From Apostichopus japonicus (taxonomy: Eukaryota; Echinodermata; Holothuroidea; Aspidochirotida; Stichopodidae): a stretch of 64,000 nt of DNA. Under the pieces are notes generated by a model, which searched no databases, had not been told where the DNA came from, and saw only the letters and a list, made by a program, of their open reading frames with translations. Below, piece after piece: positions 26,501 to 38,500 of the stretch (position 1 is the stretch's first letter; every line of letters begins with the position of its first letter). The stretch is from positions 18,183,001 to 18,247,000 of the forward strand of contig NC_092568.1 in assembly GCF_037975245.1 (NCBI RefSeq). The letters run 5' to 3'. A program made the position numbers and the translations under genes.

Positions 26501-29500
26501 TGATACAATGGTAATTATGGCTCTGTGTTTTGACCAGAGTTTAAGATAATGTACCTCAGTTCATTACTAATGAACCTTAGTGCATCACCCCAACCGATGC
26601 ACTTGTGTTTTAAACTTAACCAACTAATCTTTATTACTGCATTGTTCTGTGCAAAGGTCAGTATAAAATGATACAAAGGTAATTATGGCTCTGTGTTTTG
26701 ATCTGAGTTTTAGATAATGTACGTCTAAACATCTCGGTTGCATTTCATTACAATTTATATGACCATTTTTCATACCAATACAGTTAGTTTTTAACTCTAC
26801 ATCAAAACTATAGAACCGAATGTAACATCATTCTTCAGAGGTCTTTACAAGACAATGATGTAGAGCTCATTCTGACTCATAAAAGACAAAAACCAGCTAA
26901 GAATGCACCTCGTCACTTGATAACCTCAAAAAAATCAACTTTGTCAGCCCGAACTTTAAATGCAAATTAGGGGGGTGGTAGGTAAACCTGCTACACGAGG
27001 GTGCCGTTTACTATGGTTATACACTGCAGGCGGGAGATGGGCTATTGGTATTCAGACAATTTGAATAGTAAACAGGACTTACATTTTGGAGGATTATGCT
27101 ACAGCTAAAAAAATATTTTTGATATAAAGTTTGAAACTTTAGGGGCATTTTAGAATCTAAATCTATAAGTGAAGGTAATCATGTACATATTAAAATGTGA
27201 AATTATACATTTAAAATGAAGGAAGAATAGATTGTCGATCTTCAGTTTGAAAGTGGAATCTGTGTTTCAATTCTAGCAAACACCAAAGTGAAGGACTGAA
27301 TGCACAAATAGATAAACATGTAGCAATCTATAATACTTAAAAAAACTGTGCAAACTAACAATTTAATATTGTAATTTTAGTTGCAAGCCCTTTCCTTTTA
27401 CTTTTCAAAAATTTTGCAAGAAAAATAAAAAGGTCACACAGCCTTTGATGATAAATTTGGAATTATTTCTTTCACTAAGAACAAATGCTGAGATGCATCA
27501 TACAATGGTTTTGAATTTTTTTTGTTTTGAGTCTTACATATATAAATTATAAAAAGGAAAGTCATGAAAATTATTTCAACTTTGTCCCTCATCTCAGATT
27601 TATAGGCGGAGAGGCCCATCCCTTCGATACCTAAAACTGAAATTTTTTTGTTTCCAATCTCCTCTTTTATGGTGTCCAATATCAAAGAATCAACTGAGAT
27701 CCTACCAGTTCACCAATCTATCAATCTGTCTTTGTTTCTCTGACAAAATGACGGCTGAATTAAATCTCATAGAATTATATAGATCGATTATTTAGGACAA
27801 AGGTCGATTCTTACGAGCTATACGATACGTTGCACATCCCTACTCATCTCTTCACGAACATTTTCAAGATGAGGTTTTCTTGTTTTTTGTGTGAAATATT
27901 AATTTCCAGAAAAGTGCCGTTTGGATACTGTAGAGAGTTGGTAAACTGATACAGTAATGAATCAGTATCATAGACAAACAAGCACTCATCATGTTTTAAG
28001 TATTTCTTTAATTTCAGAAAAAAACGGTCATTATATCGTATTAAATGGGTAAAACAAATCGAACACGCCTCTGCGTTCCAATTACCACTTCTGTATCTGT
28101 TTCCAAACTTCCATGACAAAGTGATTATACAGATCAACCAATCAGCTTCAAGCTCTACAGAACACAATCCGCAGGAGACAATTGGATAACGTCTGATCAG
28201 GGCAATATCTTTCAGCCTTCAGCATCGTAGAGAATAATTTATAGTTTTCGTAAATGTCGCCAAAGTTTAATCCAGAGATAATGTGAAGTCTCCTTACCAA
28301 TAAAATAGTGAAAGAAAAACTTCCTCCCTATTATTTGAGTTATCAAGTTTGTCTTCTAAAACATGTAAGTCTTTTGCTATTTACTACAGTATGTACGTAC
28401 ACTGATCCAGGTTCAAATATTCCCTGTATTATCCCATTTAAATGAATGGTTGAGATAAATTATGCATTATTTGCCTATTCAAATCATCAATGTAAACTGC
28501 TGTATTAAACTACATGTGGGCAGCTCTTACTGTTGATCTTGATAACTTTTTTTTATGCTGACTTGTACTAAAATCTCATAATCAATAGAGCTCGGTGTTA
28601 GCTTTACTAGCAAAGTTTGATTTAAAAAAAAGAAACAAAAAAAATTCTTTTTTTTGGGAATGAATGAGCAAATTTGAAAATTTCTATGATTTTTTTTAAA
28701 CTGTCGTTGCTAAGCCATTAATGAAAAGTGTCTGGACGAACAAAAATTAAAAAAATATAAAAGGAAACAATTACGACTGAATCAATTTCTTTAATTACAG
28801 TACTTACTAACTAACCTATAATTAAGTTGAAAAAAATAAATCCAGGCGATTGCTTTTAACAAGATCCATTTTAATCCTATTTTGATTAATTTTCGGTACA
28901 AGAGTTGGAAAAACTTTGCAGTTGGAACTAAAAAAGAAGAAGTGAAAAAAAAAGCAGCTTAAAACAATATGAGCAGCAGCAAATAACTATCTGGGATACA
29001 CTGATGTATCTATTGAGTTTGATTACATATCGTACAAGGTATATATCGTACGTTGGATATAAATAAAACTTGAACATTGTTCAATATTGACAGAAGTGGG
29101 TTGAGATGTGAAGCTGTTAATAATGAATATAAGTCATCTTTTAAGTAAAAAAAAATTTTCTTAAAAAATAAGAGAACTTGTAGAATTTTCACACCATACA
29201 AATGACTGGTTAAAAAACATTGGGCCTTCTTTGATACTCACTGCAGTCTATGGTGAGGGTGAGAGAGACTACAAAAAAAAAAAAAAAATTCTCATCTAAT
29301 CAGATGACACTAGCATGATTCACTTTCATCCTAGTTTCTCTGGGGTCGATTTGTAAGAATGTTCCTGGGATCTGAGATGACATAGACATTTTTGGCAGCA
29401 GACGATGAGAACTGCCCTTGAGGGACGTGTGATATCAGACAAAAAAACCAAGCTAACTGTGAAACGACCAGTCATACCTATTCCTATACATCGGTCAACG

Positions 29501-32500
29501 TTGAGTAATTTTTACTTTTTTATCATACTCAACAGTCCAGTGTGCGTTTCTCAGACATGTCCAAGTTTATGCATAGTAAATACACTGTGTTTACACACAT
29601 GTGGCTTTTATGATGCAATGTTGGAAAGCCTATTTTGCGGTCCGGACAACCATATGGAAGTCCAGGCACTACCAACTTGCCCACAGGAAATAAACTCTGT
29701 TTACGAGTGGCTTTTATGAGCCATGGTTGGATATCCTTCCTTGAGGTTTGGCTAAAATTATGGAAGTCCAGGTACAACCGACTTGCGCACAGGAACCATG
29801 GTTGGGCAGCCTACTTTACGATTTGGATAACAATATGGAAAGTCCATGTACCACTATGTTTTACACAGTATGTACCTTTACTTACAAAGTACCCTTCGTA
29901 AACTTGCTGGACAACGGACTTACTTTGCTGTTTGAGCAGCAAACAAACAAGAAAAAATATTCAGAGCTTCAAAGACAACCCATTCAATTTAATATGAAGT
30001 TACTCCTTATTCTATATCACCATTTAACATGATTTGCATAAATTTCACAATCAAACATTAGCAGTTTTTACAAGCCTAGACAATATTAATACTTACAAAT
30101 TGTGTAAACTATTACATGCACCACTTACACACTAACAAAGCATTAATGACAATTGCCCCTGTCAAACATGTCCCCCCCTCTCCGATGGAGGGCTTGGGGG
30201 GGTGTGAGGAAAGAAAAATGAGCTACAAATCTCTGTCACACTTTTCATGGCATCTTGCTTTTACACTTATTCGGCAGGCAAATTGGTTGAGATCACTCTA
30301 CGGTTGAGCAGATAAGTGACAAATAATGCAGTCCTTTCCTCCCATAAAACAACATTTTTTAACATTTGTTATCAACCTCAAAATAAATGTTAGGACTGAC
30401 TTTACACCTTATTATAGGGTCTGCTTAGTAAGTATCTATCACAGATTATAACTAGAAATGTAACAAACAATGGCATTGATTTACAACCTTGCATTTATTT
30501 ATACACTTGAACTCACCACTGGGTTATCACTGTAATCTTGTGAGAAAGAAAAAACACACCTCATTCTGACTCATTTTATAACATCAAAAAGAAACTTTAA
30601 AATGCTTTAGCAGATGTCAGGAAATAAATTTATATATATATTCATTTATGACCATGTCAAGTCAGGTTTAAAAAGATACAAGGTAATGATTGGTAGACAT
30701 GCTTATAAGAGCCTGCATTATACTTTAACCGATAATAAGAAGCACAAGCAGGCCTTAAGTTGGCTAGTGACAACATCATGAACTAAAGCGAATAACAGTC
30801 TCATAAATCCATTTTTTCTAATGACCCGAGTTAAAAAGTTTAAATATCATTCAACTTTCCCTTAGGCTATCAACCTATTTTATACAATGAAAAGATATTG
30901 AAACTATGCCATTAAGTACAGAAAATGACCAATTTCTGCAAATATAACTCATGGTCGATCATATAATCCTGCATGAGCACTTGAAAACCACTTTCCCAGA
31001 CCATGGCTTAAAGACAAACCGAGTTTCGTCCGAATTTATTTTACGGCTAAGAGATTAACAAAGCAACGACCTGATTCTCTGAAGTTCGACTTATGATAGT
31101 TGCAAACGAGTAGAAGTTAGTTAAATTAATAAACCTAATTAGAGGGATATAGAGGTACCAGTAACCGTTTCTCTTCTTGAAACCCTGGGGCTTCCCGGGG
31201 GGGTCAAAACCAGCCTTCTAAATGGTTATACCACTAACCAATATCTTCTCTGAAGACACGAGACAAAGGTAATGTCTGCTCATAAAAATCCCATTTTTAG
31301 AGTTATGACCAGCAGGTGTAAGAAAGCAAAATGGGAGTAAAACTTGGTTAGAATAGATAAAAAGAGAAAGCGTAACAGAGAAAAACAAAGAAAAAAAAAT
31401 TAAAAGCAAATATAAAAATCCTGGGATAATTACTGATGGTGAAGTCTGGGCCTGAGAATATAAATGGAATGGCTTAATCAGACCAAATTCTGTAAGGATT
31501 TCTTCTGGTTTTCACTAGGACAAAGCAGGCCTTACATCTTGGTTGTCGGAGAGGAGAGCAAACTTTGGTTGTCAAAAAATGGAGCAAAATAACAATGACC
31601 AACATATAAACTGTAGGAGAGATGTTTAGGCTGGTGAATATAATACCAGCTTTGGGGTTGGGAATGGGGGTTGGGTGGGGGGGGGGTTATACCAATTTAT
31701 CATTTTACCTAATTTACCCCCAAAATAACCCAAATCAAACAAAGCTTCATAAAGTCTGATACTTGTTAAATTTATATATTTTTTTAAATATTACTGAGCA
31801 TTCTTCTACTTTAACTGAGTACGTTTGCTTTCCATTTCAATTGAGTATATGTACTCTGCACACCTAGCTTGAATACACACCTTGGAAATTTAAAATCAAA
31901 TTATTGCACAATCCCATTCCCCGCCCACAACAGAAAACCCACGACTCCAACCAATGCACGCAGGCCTCTCAATTAATCTTACATTCAGAAATAAATAAAA
32001 TACTGATATATTTTTATGAAAACTACTCTTTTTTCCCCCCATCTTAAAGGGGATTTGACAGTGAAGCAAAGAGTGTAAGCAAATATTGATGGAATCACAT
32101 TGAGTGAACTCTGAAGAGACTACTTTATTCATAGTTAAATATGTCACCATGACAACTTGTAATAAACAACACAACCACTATCCCAAAAATAAGAATAAAC
32201 TGCAAACAGAATATTTCTCAACTGCCTAAAGAAATACTGAAAGTGTGTCGTAAGTAATAAAACTGGGACTTAAGCTTTTCACAGTAATGGGGAACAACAC
32301 ATGTGACAATATAATGTGATTCTCTCAGAGTGAGATTCTTAAGATTATGTCATACAATAGATACCGCTGGTAAAAACCCGGGTAGGATCATGCTTCTGTT
32401 GGGTCTTCCAGATATTTTGCAAACTACAAACGAGCACACTCGAATAGTGTAAGTGCATTGGTGGGAGTGGATCCCAGGTGAGAGTGGATCCCAGGTGGGA

Positions 32501-35500
32501 TCACATATCTGTTGCATTGACAGATAACCATAGTGCAATCGGTGAGCTGACCCCAGGTGGGGTCCATAAAATTGTTGTGCTTTCCCCAAATAATAATTAT
32601 GTTACTATATTATAAATACTGACAAAACCCCCAAAATCTTAGTCTTAGGGCAGCAAAGGATCTTTCATTTGATCCGGATAAGGGTATCTAATGAATTTCC
32701 AGATGATTTCAAACGGCAGATTCTCCGGTCATGTTCGGCCAGTGATCTGATCCCAAAAGGGCTCGGTTAATCTCTTTGTATTTATCGAGGGTTTCGTTCT
32801 TACATCAGACACTCTTGATCTCACTGCGACAAGTGATCTGATCCCAGAAATGATCGGTTAATCTGTTTGTGTTTATGGAGGGTTTTCGTTCCTATATCAG
32901 ACACTCTCGATCTCACTGCGGTTGGTGATCTAATCCCAGAGGGGATATAAATAATATTCTGTGCTTACAATTACTCTTGAAACAAAATGCAGGCAGTGAT
33001 CTCCTCCCACGTTGGATCACTAAAGCGCAGTGTGTTCTAGGTACCATCATGCTTACAATCCAGAAACATACGTTAGCTACAGGCTGTGATTTGCATAACA
33101 TCCAAATCAGATGACTTTCTATATGGTTTTCATACAACAGTTACGTATGGTATTATTACGTGCAGCAACCTCAGAACGGAATCAATAGTTCCTGCTTAGA
33201 GATGATCACACTCTTACATCATATAATCCTGATGTAAGTGCATCCGGTGATCTGATCCCAGAAGGGATCACTATTAATCTGTTGGGTTTACATAAGATTA
33301 TACACTTACAACAGATAATCCTGATACTGTGTTTACAGATAATTACACACTTACATCATATAATCCTGATGTAAGTGCAGTCAGTGATCTGATCCCAGAA
33401 CGGATCACTATTAATCTTTTGGTTTTTCATAAGATTACACACTTACAACAGATAATCCTGATACTGTGTTTACAGATGATTACACACTTACATCATATAA
33501 TCCTGATGTAAGTGCAGTCAAGTATTAATCTTTTGGGTTTTCATAAGATTACACACTTACAACAGATAATCCTGATACTGTATTTACATATTATCACTGA
33601 CTTTACATCATATAATCCTGATGTAAGTGAAGCCAGTGATCTGATCCCAGAAGGGATCACTATTAATCTGTTGGGTTTACACACTTACAACAGATAATCC
33701 TGATATTGTGTTTACATATGATAACACACTTACATCATATAATCCTGATGTAAGTGCAGCCAGTGATCTGATCCCAGAAGGGATCAATTATCTGTTGTGT
33801 TTACAGATGATGACACACTTACAACAGATAATCCTGATACTGTGTTTACATATGATGACACACTTACATCATATAATCCTGATGTAAGTGCAGTCAGTGA
33901 TCTGATCCCAGAAGGGATCACTATTAACCTGTTGGGTTTTCATAAGATTACACACTTACAACAGATAATCCTGATACTGTATTTACATATTATCACTGGT
34001 TTTACATCATATAATCCTGATGTAAGTGAAGCCAGTGATCTGATCCCAGAAGGGATCACTATTAATCTGTTGGGTTTACACACTTACAACAGATAATCCT
34101 GATATCGTGTTTACATATGATAACACACTTACATCATATAATCCTGATGTAAGTGCAGCCAGTGATCTGATCCCAGAAGGGATCAATTATCTGTTGTGTT
34201 TACAGATGATGACACACTTACAACAGATAATACTGATACTGTGTTTACAGATGATTATACACTTACATCATATAATCCTGATGTAAGTGCAGCAAGTGAT
34301 CTGATCCCAGAAGGGATCACTATTAATCTGTTGGGTTTACATTAGATTACACACAACAGATAATCCTGATACTGTGTTCACATATGACTACACACTTTAC
34401 ATCATATAATCCTGATGTAAGTGAAGCCAGTGATCTGATCCCAGAAGGGATTATTTATCTGTTGTGTTTACAGATGATTTCACACTTACAACAGCTACTC
34501 TTAATGTGAGTGTAGCCATTTTGCTTTTCCAGATACTCTTGATAAAAGTTCAGACATTGAACTGATCTGTAGAAGCGATTTTTAACCTCTTCACTTTACA
34601 GATGATTTCATACTTACAATCCAATAATCTCGAATTGACTGTAGCCAGTGAACTCCCCGAAGTGATATTCATTAACCTCCCCGAAGTGATATTCATTAAC
34701 CTCTTATGTCTACAGATGATTACACACTTACATAAAATAATCCTGATATTGTTTTTACATATGATTACACACTTACATCAAATAATTGTGTTTACATATG
34801 ATTACACACTTACATCAAATAATCCTGATATTGTGTTGACATACCATTACACACTTAAATCAAATAACCCTGATGTAAGTGCGCCTAGTGATCTGATCCC
34901 AACAGGGATCATTATTAATTTGTTGTGTTAATACACGTGATTTCACACTTATGATAGACACTCTCGATCTCGTTGCAGCCACCAGGGATCTGATCCCCGG
35001 AAGGGATTATTATTAACATCTTGTGTTTATAGATGATTACATACTTACAATCAGATCTTCTTGATCTGATCCCCGGAAGGGATCATTATTAACATCTTGT
35101 GTTTATAGATGATTACATACTTACAATCAGATGTTCGTGATCTGATCTCCGGAAGGGATTATCATTAACATCTTGTGTTTATAGATGATTACATACTTAC
35201 AATCAGATCTTCTTGATCTGATCCCGGAAGGGATTATTATTACCATCTTGTGTTAATAGATGATTACATACTTACAATCAGATCTTCTTGATCTGATCCT
35301 CGGAAAGGGATTATCATTAACATCTTGTGCTTATAGATGATTACATACTTACAATCAGATCTTCTTGATCTGATCTCCAGAAAGGGATTATTATTAACAT
35401 CTTGTGTTTATACATGATTACATACTTACAATCAGATCTTCTTGCTGTTCAAAGTCTCGCAGTTGGGATCACCAAAGCATTTGTGTTTTCCAGAGAATTG

Positions 35501-38500
35501 CATAGTTACAGTCAAATTTTAAACTCATTCCAACTGTACCAGTGAGCTCCTCTCGCAAGGACTCAAATAATCCGCAGTATTTACAGATAAATTACATATT
35601 TACAACATGATTACATTAATATGTATGAGCAGGCAGTGAGTGACATGACCTCAGCAGAGATCCTTAGTTCTGTCACATCCCAAGATGGTTAGGTGAGCAA
35701 GCGAGACTATCTGTTTTATCGCCATGTCTGATTTAGTCACTCGACATGCTATTAAAGATGGATCTCACTCCAAATAAAACAATTCCGTATCTTACCATTA
35801 GTTCTTCTTCTTCTTTCCGGGTCTTCTCTTCCTCCTCCTTGGCTTTTCTCGCAGCCTCTTCTGCCTCTGGATCAAAGTCTTCCATCTCGACCTGAAAATA
35901 ATAACAACCATCAAGATATTTAACTTTGGATGTTTCTTCTACTTTTTGGACCCCTTTTCCCCTTGTTTGTGTTTATTTAAAAAATTTTCCCAATGTCTGT
36001 GTCTTTTCTGAACTGCATTTAAAGTTTATAAGTAGTCTACAAAATCTCACAGAAAGATAAATGAGTAAATTAATAATAAAACTTGAGATGAGACACTTTG
36101 AGAAAAAAAAAAAATTGTGAAAAATTAAAGTCAAAGTTGTAATACTGTCAAAGTTACAATGCTGAGGGTCAATCCTGTTCCAGCTCATAACTTCTGTGCA
36201 ATTTTCAATTTTTTCGTTTTAATTTTGTTGACATTTCCAGTCAATTTTTCCATCATTTTATTTACATTTAATTTCACAGGAAACAGTAAACTGATTACAG
36301 TTCTGTTTTGTTAGGCATTGCCCCCAAATACACAAATTTCAAAATGTTGTTGTTCAAGCTATTATCACATATAAACATGACTTTTTAAGTTTATCCTTTG
36401 GCTTAGGCTCCATGTTCATATTGACAACTTCACCATTTTGCCGAAGGGGCAAACATGACAAAATGACAGCCAAACATTGAGCTTGCACTTCACTTTGACT
36501 TTGTAATGTGGTTTGGGAAAGAACAATTTCTTATCGAATGTTTTACATAAATTTAACCCCCTACAAGTGAACCCTAGTGAGATATACATGTGACTTGGTT
36601 TCACAAGAAGAAAATAACAACATTGCATATTCACCGTATCAAATTGATATACATTTCGCTCAAATGGATTACAGCCTTTTTTAAGTTGTTTTCCTTTTGT
36701 CATACATCAGAAATTTAACGTTCGAAACAGTTGTCAACTCTCTCATGTCTTGCTTATTAACAAAAATAAAAAACAATTTGCGATGTAACGTGTGGTTAAA
36801 TGACAACGGTAGCAAGAAAAAATTTCCGAGTCAAAGTAATTCTAAAGATTTTACTCTGATAGAGAAATAATAGGAGAGGAAATTGATATTACACACACTC
36901 ATGCCAAATTTCACTAAAAACAGCAAACGGCTGATAGAAGGAACGGAAAAAAAGTAACAAAACTAATTCAGTGAAAAGGTAACGTATTAAAACATTGTGT
37001 GAAAGTCTCACAGTTCTGCATGTGAAGAGAACGTAATCGCACATGTCAACCTTTTCCTCTTTCTACTTCGTCAATGTTTCTTACGCAAAAACAGTTGTAG
37101 ACATATGTAGCATGGGAGGATGGGGCCGGGGGAGGGTGGGGAAGGGGGGCAGTGGTTTTTACTGAGCCAAAGGGAAGTGAGAAGAAGGAGGACAACAGAG
37201 AGGAGCTAATCAGAGACTTACGTCGGTTATAGCTGCATCTTGTAACATGGATCTGACGTCTAATCGCTTTACGGTACTGGGAACTTCTTCAAATTCATCT
37301 ATGATCTGTGAAGAGAATCGTACACCTTATTAGGAGCAACTGTAAGGGTATATCTGATAGACAGTGCAATTTTCATGAATGAAAGAATATTTCCTAGTTA
37401 GGGTATGGGTAATTGGGGGTAATATATTCAAAATGAATATTCATAAGACTGAGCCATGGTTATTTCCGAGTGTACAAACTCCAAAATTAATCAAGGACGC
37501 GGTAATCCTTGTATTTGCATTGCCAAATGTTAAGTTTAGTGGAGAAATTATAATAACGCTATAGGTTTCTGTGTGAGGAACCACGTCATTTTCAGTATTT
37601 TATCAAAAGCAAAATGCACGAACCTCAAGAAAAGGTTTCTCAAAGTATGAACACTCAATTATTCCCCATTGCACAATGCTTGCAGGGCATACAACATCAC
37701 CTAGAAGTCACAGAGGGTAATGTTTTGAAAGCACTGCAAGTAGCATTGTTTAAATTAAATTTAAACAATGCTATCAAATCTTACTGCCAGTGGTTGGTTC
37801 TTAGGTATATCCAGAATTGACAACCAACAATAACTTGCAGACCACATAAATTTAAATCTTCTTTACTTAGCTACACTTAACTCACTTGTATATTCACACA
37901 TCCGTCTTTTGTGCAGATGGGGGGGGGGGGGGGAATGACTTTGAGGGTTAATGAAAAGGACAAAAAAACATGATAAACTGGTACGATCTGGTGACAATTT
38001 CCCACCACCCTTTATACCTTCTTTAAAGGGGATACAGTGTTCCATATCTGTAAAGAAGGTCATGTCACATATGGAAGTATGGAGCTCACAAACAGATACT
38101 TGGGCATCTAATCTCACCATCTATATTGAATATAATCATAATTCAATTGAAATGCAGCGGTTTATTAAATCTGACGATGCCTTCAGCCGAATCCATATGA
38201 CAACTGAGTTTCATATTTGCTTTATAGAAATGTCATCATACACAGAACAATTCCCCCCCCCCCCTTCCACCTACCAGAATAGCCTCAATTCTGCAGAATA
38301 CAACTAATCCAGAGTCTTCCTGTCATTTTACTGACATCATACAAGGAGATGTAAGTAAGTCAGTTTATCTGACAGGTAAACTCTTCTAAGGTAGATTATA
38401 CTTTATAGCAGCTTTTTTGGGGGGGTTTTTGTTGACAGGTTGTTTTGGGACTATATTGTTCTATACTTCAAAAAATTCCCATTAAAATGTACTGATGTAT

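Larger units (their letters stand above)
19551..35795 (-). other. 16.2-kb YLPM1 intron rich in tandem arrays
   Basis: No exon or other gene was supported. Outside the arrays listed separately, the intron has poly-C/poly-G runs (20350, 22298, 22386, 22490, 24018), A/T-rich simple sequence and no recognisable open frame. 19551-21090, 22110-24950, 26760-29520 and 29890-32450 contain nothing I can name, except a fragment at 31535-31655 related to the element at 42268. Confidence 0.7.

Noticed and set aside
24950-26740. CRISPR-like array
   Set aside because: Units are near-identical throughout with no unique spacers, and the context is a eukaryotic intron.
33797-34096. Open frame reading [20 protein letters not shown]-type repeats
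   Set aside because: Produced by the tandem array; the frame shifts between units and there are stops in the neighbouring copies.
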